The translations under genes and the position numbers were made by a program. Source: Acidimicrobiia bacterium (GTDB lineage: Bacteria; Actinomycetota; Acidimicrobiia; Spongiisociales; JAHEDJ01). Taken from it: a stretch of DNA of 64,000 bases. This document shows, piece by piece, positions 24,957 through 34,788 of the stretch. A model generated the notes under the pieces. It ran no database searches and had not been told where the DNA came from. It was given only the letters and a program-made list of their open reading frames with translations. Where the stretch lies: the NCBI GenBank assembly GCA_035471805.1, contig DATIPS010000040.1:1-64000 (forward strand), given 5' to 3'. Position 1 is the stretch's first letter, and every line of letters begins with the position of its first letter.

Positions 24957-25214
24957 ATAGGGAGTCGGAGGGTCGTCCGCCTCTGTCTTCGTGAAGCGGC
25001 GTCCGGCGAAAACCGCCAGGCTGCCTCCGGCGGCGAGAGCGCCGCCTCCGATGAACACGATCGGGAGGCCCCAGAAGAGCATCGACCTGTCGGGCTCTCC
25101 GGCCTGCCTGATGGCGATGTCCCATATGTACCACTTCACGGCGGCGACCCCGATTGCCAGCGAGATTGTCGCGGCGGAGGCGGCGAGTATCGCCCGCCAT
25201 CGGGTTCTCAGCAT
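24951..25214 (-). CDS. Two-helix membrane protein, unknown function
   Basis: 87 residues with helices at about 9-26 (ILAASAATISLAIGVAAV) and 47-69 (WGLPIVFIGGGALAAGGSLAVF) and a short basic tail. Good Shine-Dalgarno GGAGGT before ATG 25214. No family recognised. Its 3' end overlaps the DHFR-like gene by six bases. Confidence 0.6.
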   Translation of the reverse strand: MLRTRWRAILAASAATISLAIGVAAVKWYIWDIAIRQAGEPDRSMLFWGLPIVFIGGGALAAGGSLAVFAGRRFTKTEADDPPTPYL

Positions 25215-25257
25215 TGGGTACCTCCACCGGTCATCCCGGGGAATCTACCCGACCGGG

Positions 25258-25479
25258 TCAGGCGGCCGCCGGCTGGATAGATGTGACGTAGTTGAGGGTG
25301 ATTGACTCGGTTCCGGCCGCGTTGCGAAGAAGAATCGCCCGCTCACCGTATGGGGATGCCATACCCAGGTACTCCCCGATGACGACTCGGAAGCGGGTGG
25401 TTGCCTCGTATACGGCTCCTCTTTGAAGTTGATTGAACTGCCAGGGTGCGCTGGCGCGCGAGGTGGTTGGTGCCATCAT
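25258..25479 (-). CDS. Small protein downstream of the RNA helicase
   Basis: 73-residue soluble protein with no recognised family. Predicted beta-rich core (GAVYEATTRFRVVIGEYLGM and ERAILLRNAAGTESITLNYV) resembling a small RNA-binding or SH3-like barrel, but that is only an impression. AAAGGAG lies five bases before ATG 25479. It follows the DEAD-box helicase by 64 bases on the same strand and is probably co-transcribed with it. Confidence 0.6.
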   Translation of the reverse strand: MMAPTTSRASAPWQFNQLQRGAVYEATTRFRVVIGEYLGMASPYGERAILLRNAAGTESITLNYVTSIQPAAA

Positions 25480-25543
25480 CGGCACTCCTTTCGTTGCGGG
25501 CCGTGCAGGCCCGACGTGCTGAGGTAGTTGTTGAGTTCGCCGG

Positions 25544-27103
25544 TCAGTCGCGGCCGGGCTTGGGGTGGGCGAGCCGAACGGTGAGATCCCTACCGCCCAA
25601 CATCGATCCGTTCAGGGCTTCAACGGCATCGTTGGCGGCGCGTTGCGGCATATCTACGAATGCGAAGCCCTTCGATCGGCCCGTTCGACGATTCAGGACG
25701 ACGGTCGTCTTCTCGACTTTACCGAACCGTCCGAACAGGGCCTGAACATCTTCTCCGGTGGCTCCCCAAGGCAGGTTGCCGACGTAGACGCTCTGCTCGC
25801 CGGTCGTCTGACGGTGGGGTTGAGTCCGATCTCGTGTTCCGGACTGCCGGCGAGGGCTTGACTCGCGGCGCTCCTCCGGGCGGGTGTCGTCGCGTCTCTC
25901 CCGCCGGGCGTCTGCCCGCTTTGGAGCAGGGTTGTGCTCTCGCTGCTTGGCGGCAGGGACGGGAACCGGGTGTCCATCATGATTCAGCGCTTCGATTCGG
26001 GGTGCTTCGATCGGCACGTGCAGGTCGAGTTCCTTCTGCATCTTGCGGACGGCTCGCTGCTGCTCGCCGGTGACCAGGCTGACGATGGTTCCTGTAGCTC
26101 CGGCACGCGCCGTCCGGCCCGATCGGTGGAGGTAATCCTTGTGGTCCGCCGGGGGATCGAAGTGAATCACGGAGGCAACTGCTTCTATGTGGATGCCTCT
26201 CGCAGCTACATCGGTGGCTATGAGCGCCTGGGCTCGGCCAGACGAGAACGCTTGGAGTGCTCTGGATCGCTGAGCCTGGGATCGACCGCCGTGCATTGCT
26301 ACTGCTCGGACGCCCACCCGGTCGAGTTGCTTGGCGAGGCGATCGGCGCCGTGGCGGGTGCGTGTGAACACAATCGAGCGGCTCGCCGCTCTCACCAGAT
26401 CGGCAGTGTGTTGAACGCGATCGTGGTGCTGCACGAGCCAGAAGTGGTGTCGCGCATCGATGGTCTCCGGCTCCACAGACCCTGTCTCGTGGCGCACGGG
26501 ATCATGCTGGTAGTCACGGCTGAGCACGGCGATGTCACCGTCGAGCGTCGCCGAAAAGAGAAGTGTCTGACGTTTCCGAGCAGTGTGGTCGAGGATCCGC
26601 CTGACCGCCGGCATGAATCCCATGTCTGCCATGCGGTCGGCTTCGTCGACGACGACGATGTCCACCTGGCCGAGGTTCACCGACCCCTGCTCTATCAAGT
26701 CCTCGAGTCGCCCGGGGGTTGCCACCAGAACGTCGACGCCCTTCCTGAGCGCACTCTTCTGGGGGCCGTAGCTGACACCGCCGTATACGGCCGACACGTA
26801 GCGATCGACTGCCCTGGCGAGCGGGGCCAGTTCCTCCTTGATCTGCTCGGCGAGCTCACGAGTGGGGGCCAGGATCAGTGCTCTGGGACGCTGTGATTTG
26901 GCGATCTCGACCCTGGCGAGCAGGGGAAGTCCAAAAGCGAGGGTCTTGCCGGAGCCGGTCGGTGCCTTGCCGGACACGTCGCGGCCGGCCAGTGCATCGG
27001 GGATCGTGGCTTCTTGAACGGGAAAGGATTCGACGATGCTTCGTTTGGACAGGGCATCGACGAGCGAATCGGGCAGCCCGAGGTGGGCGAACTTGGTAGA
27101 CAT
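25544..27103 (-). CDS. DEAD-box RNA helicase with C-terminal RRM
   Basis: 519-residue ATP-dependent RNA helicase. Order of motifs: Q-motif SFPVQEATIP, motif I APTGSGKT, Ia PTRELAEQ, II VVDEADRMADMG, III SATLDG, then the second RecA lobe with IVFTRTRHGADR, TDVAARGIH and HRSGRTARAG. A basic Arg/Gln-rich linker (about residues 375-430) leads to an RNA-recognition motif with RNP2 VYVGNLPW and RNP1 KGFAFVDM. ATG 27103 has an AGGAGT Shine-Dalgarno; a longer frame upstream lacks homology. The bacterial RRM is of the glycine-rich cold-shock RNA-binding type, so a role in cold or RNA-structure remodelling is likely. Confidence 0.93.
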   Translation of the reverse strand: MSTKFAHLGLPDSLVDALSKRSIVESFPVQEATIPDALAGRDVSGKAPTGSGKTLAFGLPLLARVEIAKSQRPRALILAPTRELAEQIKEELAPLARAVDRYVSAVYGGVSYGPQKSALRKGVDVLVATPGRLEDLIEQGSVNLGQVDIVVVDEADRMADMGFMPAVRRILDHTARKRQTLLFSATLDGDIAVLSRDYQHDPVRHETGSVEPETIDARHHFWLVQHHDRVQHTADLVRAASRSIVFTRTRHGADRLAKQLDRVGVRAVAMHGGRSQAQRSRALQAFSSGRAQALIATDVAARGIHIEAVASVIHFDPPADHKDYLHRSGRTARAGATGTIVSLVTGEQQRAVRKMQKELDLHVPIEAPRIEALNHDGHPVPVPAAKQREHNPAPKRADARRERRDDTRPEERRESSPRRQSGTRDRTQPHRQTTGEQSVYVGNLPWGATGEDVQALFGRFGKVEKTTVVLNRRTGRSKGFAFVDMPQRAANDAVEALNGSMLGGRDLTVRLAHPKPGRD

Positions 27104-27390
27104 GGTGACTCCTGGTCCCGGTGGGGACGTAGTTGGACTTTCGGTCTCGCTCTCGATCACGCTGCGTCTATCGCTCGACGGATCGAGAATCGGCCGAAGA
27201 GGCGGTCCAACCGGGTGAGAAACTGAGCCGTTGATCCACCGGGGAAGCGACAGAGCGCTGGCCTCCACCCGGTGCGGCCTGCGGAACGATAGCAGGTATT
27301 CCGGACTTGGGAAGCAACTCTGAGTGATTGTACCGCTGCGATGGGCGCGAGGCCCGGCATCCCGGATGGCCCACGGCATAGGATGCCTGT

Positions 27391-29076
27391 ATGGCAATCC
27401 ACGATGGAGGCTCGAACTCAGCCTCCGGACGCCGACCGAGAGACATGAGATACGGCGCCGCCGTAGCGGCCGGCATCGGAGTAGCTCTCTTCTTGAGCGT
27501 GATGCCGCTCATCCCGCCACAGCCCCTGGCGGTCGACGCCGACCCGGTTGAGTACTCGGCAGAGCGGGCGATAGAGCACGTGCGGGTCGTTGCACGTGAG
27601 TCCCATCCGATGGGGAGCAAAGCCTCCGCCGGCGTTCGCAGCTACATCGTCGAGGTCCTTTCGGACATGGGTTTGGACCCCGAACTGCAGTCCGTTGTGG
27701 CTGCGGACTACTTCGGGGATCCGGGCAACACGGTGGATGTGATCAACTTGATGGCGCGTATTCCGGGAACTGATTCAACGGGTGCCGTCTTGCTGATGGG
27801 CCACTACGACACGGAGCCGGGGAGCCCTGGAGCCAACGACAACGCAACGGCAGTGGCGACGCTGCTCGAGACTGCCCGGGCGCTGCTGGCCGGAGAGGAC
27901 CTGCGGAACGACGTCATCTTGCTGTTCACCGATGGAGAGGAACCTGCACCCCGCTACGGGTCCGTTGCCTTCGTATCCGGCCACCCGTGGATGGACGACG
28001 TCGGCTTCGTGCTCAACTTCGAGGCAATCGGTGGTTCCGGACCTTCGGTGATGATCGAGTTGAGCGGCCCCGCTCGATCGATGATCGACCGGTACGCTGC
28101 GGTGGTCCCCAGTCCTGCCGCCTATTCCCTGATCACCGAGGTGAACCGGGTCATCGGCGGGTCCAACACCGATTTCTCCAAGTTCCGCGATGCGGGTGTC
28201 GCCGGTTTCGACTTCGCCTACATCCACGGCTCACCCATCTACCACACCCCTGCCGACGACGTTGAGAGCGTGAGCTTGCGAAGTCTGCAACACCATGGTT
28301 CGAACGCCCTGTCTCTCTCGCGCCATTTCGGCGCTTTGGATCTCGCCGGGCCAACCGACGACGGCGAGGTGGTCTTCTTCACCGCTGCCGGGTCGTGGGT
28401 AGTCCGCTATCCGGCGTCCTGGGCGCTGCCGTTCGCCATCCTGATAGCGATCGGGTTTGTGGCCGCGGCCGGTCGCCGACCGGTCCGCCGGTTGCTGTCC
28501 GGCGCAGGGATCGTGCTATCGGCAGTCCTGGCCGGTACGGTCGTTTCCAGCGTGATCTGGTGGTTGCTGACCGGTGTGCGACGCACGCCCGGCATGTGGG
28601 AGAGCTACCTATACCTGGCGGTTCTGCTGACCGTGGGGGCCTCTGTTCTCGTCTTCCTGATGCGACGATCGGGCCGGCGGTCCGGGCGTGCCGACCCGGC
28701 CGGAGGTGCGGTCCTGATCTGGGTCGGTCTGGCAGTTCTCACCGGTGCAACGCTGCCGGGCGCCGGCTACCTGTTCGCATTGCCTGCGCTGGCCGGCGTG
28801 GTTGTGCTCGGGACTCCGGCCGACGGAGCAGTCCGGCCGTTCGGTTTGTTCCGGACGCTGGCCGTTGCGGTTCCGACGCTCGTCGTGCTGGTTCCCACCA
28901 TGGACTTCTTCTTCCAGTTCGCGCAACCGAGACCCGGGAATCTGGATTCCGAGGTGATCTCCCTGATATCGATCACGCTTTTCCTCGGACTCCTCGCCGG
29001 AGCGTTGTTCAGGCCACTGTGGACTGCTTCTGACGCGTCGGGCGCAGCCGGCGTTCGACTCTCCGTCTCCGAATGA
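27391..29076 (+). CDS. M28 family metallopeptidase with C-terminal membrane domain
   Basis: 561-residue membrane zinc aminopeptidase. One N-terminal helix (YGAAVAAGIGVALFLSV), then the extracytoplasmic M28 domain with the zinc ligands and catalytic residues in order: His-Asp in MGHYDTEPGS, Asp in GANDNATAV, Glu-Glu in TDGEEPAP, Glu/Asp in LNFEAIGGSG and His in YHTPADD. About six helices follow from residue 335 to 550. This layout resembles the endoplasmic-reticulum aminopeptidase/Fxna-type M28 proteins and some actinobacterial homologs. TAGGAT at 27379-27384 is six bases before ATG (leaderless). The 27104-27390 gap is the divergent promoter region with the helicase; nothing else is visible there. 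Confidence 0.9.
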   Translation: MAIHDGGSNSASGRRPRDMRYGAAVAAGIGVALFLSVMPLIPPQPLAVDADPVEYSAERAIEHVRVVARESHPMGSKASAGVRSYIVEVLSDMGLDPELQSVVAADYFGDPGNTVDVINLMARIPGTDSTGAVLLMGHYDTEPGSPGANDNATAVATLLETARALLAGEDLRNDVILLFTDGEEPAPRYGSVAFVSGHPWMDDVGFVLNFEAIGGSGPSVMIELSGPARSMIDRYAAVVPSPAAYSLITEVNRVIGGSNTDFSKFRDAGVAGFDFAYIHGSPIYHTPADDVESVSLRSLQHHGSNALSLSRHFGALDLAGPTDDGEVVFFTAAGSWVVRYPASWALPFAILIAIGFVAAAGRRPVRRLLSGAGIVLSAVLAGTVVSSVIWWLLTGVRRTPGMWESYLYLAVLLTVGASVLVFLMRRSGRRSGRADPAGGAVLIWVGLAVLTGATLPGAGYLFALPALAGVVVLGTPADGAVRPFGLFRTLAVAVPTLVVLVPTMDFFFQFAQPRPGNLDSEVISLISITLFLGLLAGALFRPLWTASDASGAAGVRLSVSE

Positions 29077-29115
29077 TCCACACGAAATCGGATTGAACGC
29101 CGCTAACTTTCCGGC

Positions 29116-29814
29116 ATGAGTAGACCGATTGTTCTGGTTCCCGGTTTCTGGCTGGGCGCGTGGGCGTGGGACGAGGTTACCGCCGCCTTGCGTGCCGACG
29201 GGCACGATGTCACGGCAGTGACGCTGCCCGGTCTCGAATCGGCCGACGCCGACCGGTCGAATATCACCCTCACCGATCACATCGACGCCATCTGCCGGGC
29301 GGTGTCTACTGCGGGGCCTCCGGTGGTGCTCGCAGTGCACAGCGGCGCCGGGGCCCCCGGGTATGCGACAACCGACCGGATTCCGGAGCAGATCGCGGCG
29401 ATGGTCTACGTCGATTCCGGCCCGGCAAAGGGCCCCCTCGACCCCGACCTCACCTCGATCGAGGTGCCGCTGCCTTCTCGGGAGGAACTCGAGGAGGAGG
29501 AAAACCTAGACGGTCTCAGCGAGGAGCAACTCGATACCTTTCGGCGGAGGGCCGTTCCGGAGCCGGGCGCCGCCCTGCGCGAGTCGGCGGAGCTGACCAA
29601 CGAAGCCCGGCTCGACGTGCCCTCCGTCGTCGTGTGCACGGGGTTTTCCTCGGCACAGATCAAGGCCGCGGTCACGGAGGGTTACACGTGGCTCGGCGGC
29701 CTGGCCGAACTGCGCGACGTTGCCTACGTCGACCTGCCCACCAGCCATTGGCCGATGTGGTCGCGACCGCGCGAGCTGGCGGCCATCATCGGAGGAATCG
29801 CCCGCCGTGCTTGA
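29116..29814 (+). CDS. Alpha/beta hydrolase
   Basis: 232-residue alpha/beta hydrolase of the short RsbQ/methylesterase-like type. It starts with IVLVPGFWLGAWAW (oxyanion-hole strand), the nucleophile elbow is AVHSGAGAPG (HSGAG, Ser about residue 77), and the catalytic His is in LPTSHWPMWSRP. The C-terminal Asp is in DVAYVDLPTSH or the preceding strand. Substrate unknown. TAACTT at 29104-29109 lies six bases before ATG, consistent with a leaderless mRNA. Confidence 0.85.
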   Translation: MSRPIVLVPGFWLGAWAWDEVTAALRADGHDVTAVTLPGLESADADRSNITLTDHIDAICRAVSTAGPPVVLAVHSGAGAPGYATTDRIPEQIAAMVYVDSGPAKGPLDPDLTSIEVPLPSREELEEEENLDGLSEEQLDTFRRRAVPEPGAALRESAELTNEARLDVPSVVVCTGFSSAQIKAAVTEGYTWLGGLAELRDVAYVDLPTSHWPMWSRPRELAAIIGGIARRA

Positions 29815-29869
29815 GGACATCTCGGTTCGGGGCGGGTTGTGGCGGTGGGGTGGTTGGAAATCGAGCCGC

Positions 29870-29885
29870 GCCGCCGGCCGGCGGC
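29870..29885. terminator. GC-rich palindrome between convergent genes
   Basis: GCCGCCGGCCGGCGGC is a perfect 16-base palindrome between the hydrolase (stop 29814) and the convergent acyl-CoA ligase (stop 29919); AGCCGC/GCGGCT flanks extend it. Possible terminator. Confidence 0.35.
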
Positions 29886-29918
29886 TGCCGGCTGTGGTCC
29901 GGTGGATCGTGCGCGGGT

Positions 29919-31409
29919 TCAGCCCAGTTCTTCTCGCAGCTGTCGTTTGAGGATCTTGCCGGCGGCGTTCCTGGGCAACTCGTCCACAGCCACGGCCCGC
30001 TTCGGTATCTTGTAGCGGGCGAGTTTGCCGTCGCAGAAGTGGATTATGTCGGAGGCGTCGAACATCTCCGGATCGCGCGGCACCACCACGGCCAGCCCGG
30101 ACTCTCCCCACCGCTCATCGGGCACCCCGATCACTGCCACGTCGAGCACGTTGTCGTGCCTGAACAGCAGCTGTTCGACCTCGGCCGGGTATACGTTCTC
30201 GCCGCCGGAGATGAACATGTCCTTCCACCGATCCACGATGTAGACGTACCCGTCCTCATCGACGCGGGCTGCGTCGCCGGTATGCAGCCAACCGTCGGTG
30301 AACGATTCGGCGTTCGCGTCCGGTCGCTCCCAATAGCCGGGAGTGACATTGGGTCCCTTGGCCCAGAGTTCGCCGATGGCTCCAACGGGGAGATCGTTAC
30401 CCTCCTCGTCGACGATGCGAATCGAGGTGTGGAGGACGGGTTTTCCGACAGAGCCGGCTTTGGTCAGAGCGTGCTCCTCGTCTGTAAGGAACAAGGTCGG
30501 GCTGGTTTCGGTCAGTCCCATTCCCTGCCTGATGTAGATACCCCTGCCGGCATAGCGCTCCAGCAAAGTCACAGGCATGGCCGACCCGCCGCACGCCCAC
30601 GACTGGACTCTGGACAGGTCGGTGGACTCCCAGCCGTCGTACTCTGCCAGGAACTGATAGACGGCCGGTACCCCGAAGAAGTGGGTGATCTCCCCGGACC
30701 CCAACCAGTGCAGCAGCCTCTCCGGGTCGAACTCCCTGAGGTTGACGGACGATGCACCGAGCCGCAGACAGGGCGTTGTGTAGAGGTTCAATCCTCCGGT
30801 GTGGAAGGTCGGCAACACGTTCAGGTTGCGCGACTTGTAAGTGAGTCCGACGGCATCGCCGATGTTGATCGCGTTGTAGAAGAACATCCGGTGGGTGATT
30901 AGTGCACCCTTGGGATGGCCGGTCGTGCCGGAGGTGTACATGATGGCCAGCGGGTCGTCGTGGGTGGCCGTGACGGAGGGAGCAGCATCAGGGTCTGCTC
31001 CGGCGAGGGCAGCTTCGTAGGCGTCGCCGAGGCTCAGGCAGGAGGGCGCCACGAGCTGGTCGACCGCCTGCCGGAACTGCTCTTCGTAGATCAGCACGGT
31101 CGGGCGGCTGTCTCCGACGATGAACTGCAGTTCGGGTACCGCCAGTCGCCAGTTGAGCGGGACGATGATCGCCTTCAGGTGTGCACAGGCGAACAGCACT
31201 TCGAAGATGTCGATCGTGTTTTCCGACAGGAAAGCCACCCGGTCACCCTCGCCGACGCCCTTTCCGGCCAGCCATGCGGCCATCCGGCGCACCCGATCGT
31301 CGAGTTCGGCGTAGGTGTGAGTCTTGCCCGAGTAATCGTCTATCAGAGCCACGGAATCCGGACGGATATCCGCATGGAAACCGATCCAATCGTATGCCGG
31401 TACTGCCAT
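29919..31409 (-). CDS. AMP-dependent acyl-CoA synthetase/ligase, second in operon
   Basis: 496-residue ANL-family ligase that activates a carboxylic acid with ATP and CoA. Core motifs: P-loop MYTSGTTGHPKGALI, aromatic-site block QGMGLTETSP, hinge TGDAARVDEDGYVYIVDR, GGENVYPAEVEQLL, and the catalytic Lys in NAAGKILKRQL near the C-terminus. It is similar in layout to the FadD13/feruloyl-CoA ligase subgroup rather than to acetyl-CoA synthetases. It is the last gene of the 12 kb operon, four bases after the KAS III-like gene. Confidence 0.9.
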   Translation of the reverse strand: MAVPAYDWIGFHADIRPDSVALIDDYSGKTHTYAELDDRVRRMAAWLAGKGVGEGDRVAFLSENTIDIFEVLFACAHLKAIIVPLNWRLAVPELQFIVGDSRPTVLIYEEQFRQAVDQLVAPSCLSLGDAYEAALAGADPDAAPSVTATHDDPLAIMYTSGTTGHPKGALITHRMFFYNAINIGDAVGLTYKSRNLNVLPTFHTGGLNLYTTPCLRLGASSVNLREFDPERLLHWLGSGEITHFFGVPAVYQFLAEYDGWESTDLSRVQSWACGGSAMPVTLLERYAGRGIYIRQGMGLTETSPTLFLTDEEHALTKAGSVGKPVLHTSIRIVDEEGNDLPVGAIGELWAKGPNVTPGYWERPDANAESFTDGWLHTGDAARVDEDGYVYIVDRWKDMFISGGENVYPAEVEQLLFRHDNVLDVAVIGVPDERWGESGLAVVVPRDPEMFDASDIIHFCDGKLARYKIPKRAVAVDELPRNAAGKILKRQLREELG

Positions 31410-31413
31410 CTCG

Positions 31414-32412
31414 CTACCACCTCACCACATTTGCCGCCCACGTGTAGCCGGTTCCAGCCGAGATCAAGAGCACATAGTCGCCGGGACGGAGGTCCTCACG
31501 CCGCTGCGCCAGGCCGACGATTGGATCGATGCCCGACATGTGTCCCGTCGTGTTGAGGTAGACGGTTTTCTCCTCGGGAAGGTCGAGTTCCTCGAGGACC
31601 CAGTTGAAGAACGATCGTTTGAAGTGAAGCGGCACCATCAGGGCGAGATCACCGGAGGTGATGCCTGCACGTTCGAGCGCCTGCCGGGCCACTTTGATGA
31701 AGTTCGGTCCCGAGACCGGGTCGAGGCGCTCCTTCATCGAAGCAGGATCTCCGACATCCAGATAGTGCATGCCCGTTTCGACGGTCTCGTGACTGGCAGG
31801 ATGTTTGCTGCCGCCGGCATAGACGGCCACATCATCGGCAAACCGGCCGTCGGTGATGATCGCCGAAGAGACGATCTCGTGACCGGGGCGCGACTTCGAC
31901 AAGACCGCCGCTGCTCCACCGTCGCCGAAGTTGAACATGAAGCGCGATCGTTGGTTGGAGTAGTCCAGGAGGTGCGACTCCCTGCTGGCCCCGACGAGCA
32001 GCAGCGTGTCGACGTCGGCGGCGCCGCGTAGAAAGTCGGATGCCACCTTCAGTGCCACCGGTGCCCCACACGACACGTTGGCCATCTCCAGCGCCCAGGC
32101 ATTCGTCGCCCCGACCAGTTGCATGATCTTCGGGCTGACCGACCAGACCTCGTAATCCCGCCACATCGATCCGAAGTAGGCGACCACGTCCACCTCTCCG
32201 GCCTCCACACCGGCCCGTTCGAGCGCCAGCAGACCGGCCCGGGCGCTCATGTCTGAGTTGTGATCCTCTGGGCCGGCGATGTGCTTTCCTTCGAGACCGA
32301 AACGTTCGACGATGATTCGTTCCTCGATCCCGGAACGTTCCCCGATCTCCGCGGCGGTCATCCAATGCTCGGGCAGCCAGGACGCCACGTCGACGATATT
32401 GACGGCGGTCAT
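31414..32412 (-). CDS. KAS III-like beta-ketoacyl synthase
   Basis: 332-residue thiolase-fold condensing enzyme, divergent from FabH. The nucleophile Cys is in MANVSCGAPVALKVA (about residue 115), a His in VPLHFKRSFFNW occupies the FabH His position, and the FabH Asn block reads LNTTGHMSGIDP. A FabH-like C-terminus LLISAGTGYTWAANVVRW is kept. It could use acyl-CoA rather than malonyl-ACP, like the OleA/CerJ/PqsB-related group; the true reaction is unknown. Its ATG overlaps the stop of the upstream hydrolase (32409-32412) and it precedes an acyl-CoA ligase, so it works in an acyl-CoA pathway. Confidence 0.85.
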   Translation of the reverse strand: MTAVNIVDVASWLPEHWMTAAEIGERSGIEERIIVERFGLEGKHIAGPEDHNSDMSARAGLLALERAGVEAGEVDVVAYFGSMWRDYEVWSVSPKIMQLVGATNAWALEMANVSCGAPVALKVASDFLRGAADVDTLLLVGASRESHLLDYSNQRSRFMFNFGDGGAAAVLSKSRPGHEIVSSAIITDGRFADDVAVYAGGSKHPASHETVETGMHYLDVGDPASMKERLDPVSGPNFIKVARQALERAGITSGDLALMVPLHFKRSFFNWVLEELDLPEEKTVYLNTTGHMSGIDPIVGLAQRREDLRPGDYVLLISAGTGYTWAANVVRW

Positions 32413-33257
32413 GCAGTCTCCATGAACCTGTGGATTGCGGCGACAACGAGTGGTGCACTCGATCCGAACAGGAACGTTAGGTGGTTGCCCGGAAACGATT
32501 CGAGGTGGCTGTTCCTGATGCGTTCGACCGTCGCCTCGCCCTGGTCTTCTGGAACGATCGGAGGGGCTCCCGGAGGGCCGAATGAGCCCGAAGCCCGCAG
32601 AAAGAGGGTGGGCCGGTCGATCGTTGCGACCAGGGTGGGCCAGTCCACTGCGAGCGTTCCTTCACTGGCCTGGCGGATGTGGTCCGGGAACGACCTGGCC
32701 TGCACGGTTCCGTCCGGGTTCTCCTCGACGTCGGCCCGGTAGAAGCTCTCGATGACGGGATCCCACCAACCGTCGAAATACGGCAGAGCCCGGATGTACT
32801 GCAGATAGGCCTCCCATGAAGGCAGCACGACTTCGAGGCGATCGAGGGACGGCTTGATCTGATCCAGGATTCCCTCATGCACTTCGGCCGGGGCATCGAT
32901 GACGACACAGCGGTCCACTCGGTCGGGATGGTTGGCCGCCATGTAATACGTGAGGAGTCCGCCGAACGAATGACCGCCGAGGGCCACCGACCCGAGACCC
33001 AGGGCATCGAAGAGTCCGAGCAAGTCGGCGGCGTGGTCGGCCATCGTATAGCCGGACTCCGGCTTGTCGCTCTCACCGCGGCCCCGTAGATCGATCGCGA
33101 GAACCCGCAGGCCGCTCGCCAGCCCGGCCGCGATCAGCCCATCGAACGAGTGGGCGTTGGCGGTGAGCCCATGGGTCAGCACCAGGGTTTGTCGTCCCGT
33201 GCCGTGCTCGATGTAGTGCAGCCGGATGCCGTTGGTGCCAACGTAGCGGTCCGTCAC
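32409..33257 (-). CDS. Alpha/beta hydrolase in the Liv/ligase operon
   Basis: 282-residue alpha/beta hydrolase. Oxyanion strand [26 protein letters not shown], nucleophile elbow [14 protein letters not shown] (Ser about 96), catalytic His near the end in [13 protein letters not shown]. It resembles meta-cleavage hydrolases, epoxide/haloalkane hydrolases and OleB. GTG 33257 overlaps the stop of the upstream ligase (GTGA); the frame further upstream is inside that gene. Confidence 0.85.
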   Translation of the reverse strand: MTDRYVGTNGIRLHYIEHGTGRQTLVLTHGLTANAHSFDGLIAAGLASGLRVLAIDLRGRGESDKPESGYTMADHAADLLGLFDALGLGSVALGGHSFGGLLTYYMAANHPDRVDRCVVIDAPAEVHEGILDQIKPSLDRLEVVLPSWEAYLQYIRALPYFDGWWDPVIESFYRADVEENPDGTVQARSFPDHIRQASEGTLAVDWPTLVATIDRPTLFLRASGSFGPPGAPPIVPEDQGEATVERIRNSHLESFPGNHLTFLFGSSAPLVVAAIHRFMETA

Positions 33258-34780
33258 GGGGTCTCCTCGACGTAATCTTGTTTGATGATCCTGCGCAGTG
33301 TCTTGCCGGCGACGCTGCGTGGGAAGGAATCGAGGACGAGCACTTCGCTCACCTTCTGGAATCTTGCCGAAACCCTGGCGTTGACCCAGTCGCGCACCCC
33401 GTCGCCGTCGATGCTCGACCCCGGCTTGAGGACGACTGCCGCGATCGGCGTTTCGCCCCACCTCGGATGGGACACGCCGAACACGGCTACGTCGGTCACG
33501 TCGGGATGCTGGATGATGATCTCTTCGATGTCGCGCGGGTAGACGTTGACTCCTCCGGAGATGATGAGGTCTTTCTTGCGATCGACCAGGAAGAGGAATC
33601 CGTCCTCATCGACGTATCCGAGATCACCTGAGTAGAGCCAGCCCTCTTTGATCGCCTCGGCGGTCAGGTCCCGGCGCTTGTAGTAGCCGGGCATCGTGAT
33701 AGGGCCTCTCCCGATGATCTCACCAACCTCCCCGGGGGGAAGGTCGTTGCCGTGATCGTCCACGATTCGCATTTCGTAGAGCGGGGGAGGAACGCCGACC
33801 GATCCCGGCTTGGCCTCGTAGTCGTCACGATCGAGGATCGTCACGAAGCCTTCGGTCAGGCCGTACAACTCGGAGAACCGGTTGGGTAGCCGGCGGGCCA
33901 GGTCCTGTTTGTGTTCGAGCAGCAGCGGCGCCCCTACCGATCCGATCATCTCGAGGCTCGGGAGGTGCTCCTCGTTGAAGTCGTCGTGCTGGAGCAGGTC
34001 GATGATCTGGGAGGGAACCAGCATCACGTGAGTCACCCGCTCGGCCGCCATCGAGTCGATCATGCGGCGGGCGTCGAACGACGGGTGGAGAACGTATGTG
34101 CAGCCCAGGTAGAAGGCGGGCATCAACGTGAGGAACGCCCCGTTGAACACGAGCGACCCGGAATGCAGGATCACGCTTTCAGGCTTGATCCTGTAGGACG
34201 AGGCGAAGCCGGTGCAGTAGGCCTCGCGGATCTCGTGCGTGTGGACGATGCCCTTCGGCTGGCCGGTCGTCCCGGAGCTGTAGATGATGTTGAAGGTGTC
34301 GTCCCGGTCGATGGCGACCGCGGGGGGTTCGGAATCCGGGGCGGTTCCGGTCAGATCCGGGTAGAACCGGAATCCGGGTAGGTCGGCATCGGTGAGTATG
34401 AATCGATCGTCGGCGACGGCGGTGAGGCGTTCTCGCACCTCGCGGATGTGTGGAGCCATGTCGGCCTGGCTGATAACTGCAATCGACTCTGAGTCGGTGA
34501 TCAGATTCGCCAGCCCTTCGCCGCGCAGCAGCGGGCTCAGCGGCACAACGACTATTCCGGTCTTCGCCACGGCCTGGTAGATCTCCAACACCTCGAGCGA
34601 GTTGCCGAGGATGGTTGCCACCTTGTCGCCCTTGCCGATCCCCAACCCCAGCAGGGCGTTGGCCAGCCGGTTGACCCTCTTGTTGAACTCGGAGAATGTG
34701 AGCCGGTGATCTTCGAACACGACGGCCAGCTTGCCCGGGTAGTAACGGGAGTGGCGAGACAACAGTGTGTTGATGGGCAT
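33254..34780 (-). CDS. AMP-dependent acyl-CoA synthetase/ligase, first in operon
   Basis: 508-residue ANL ligase starting at ATG 34780 with AGGAGGG upstream. P-loop [61 protein letters not shown] and the catalytic Lys in [12 protein letters not shown]. It is about 50 percent like its operon partner at 29919 in motif layout but clearly a different subfamily (long-chain/3-hydroxyacyl-like). Eight bases follow the LivM gene, and the next gene overlaps by four bases, so transport and activation are coupled. Confidence 0.92.
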   Translation of the reverse strand: MPINTLLSRHSRYYPGKLAVVFEDHRLTFSEFNKRVNRLANALLGLGIGKGDKVATILGNSLEVLEIYQAVAKTGIVVVPLSPLLRGEGLANLITDSESIAVISQADMAPHIREVRERLTAVADDRFILTDADLPGFRFYPDLTGTAPDSEPPAVAIDRDDTFNIIYSSGTTGQPKGIVHTHEIREAYCTGFASSYRIKPESVILHSGSLVFNGAFLTLMPAFYLGCTYVLHPSFDARRMIDSMAAERVTHVMLVPSQIIDLLQHDDFNEEHLPSLEMIGSVGAPLLLEHKQDLARRLPNRFSELYGLTEGFVTILDRDDYEAKPGSVGVPPPLYEMRIVDDHGNDLPPGEVGEIIGRGPITMPGYYKRRDLTAEAIKEGWLYSGDLGYVDEDGFLFLVDRKKDLIISGGVNVYPRDIEEIIIQHPDVTDVAVFGVSHPRWGETPIAAVVLKPGSSIDGDGVRDWVNARVSARFQKVSEVLVLDSFPRSVAGKTLRRIIKQDYVEETP

Positions 34781-34788
34781 CGACCCTC

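Noticed and set aside
29160-30902. 580-codon plus frame over the hydrolase and ligase
   Set aside because: Low-complexity Arg/Gly/Ala-rich translation, out of frame with two real genes.
31414-34780. OleABCD olefin or beta-lactone cluster
   Set aside because: A KAS III-like enzyme, hydrolase and AMP-ligase are present, but no OleD reductase is seen, and the ligases have standard acyl-CoA ligase motifs. Kept only as an alternative idea.
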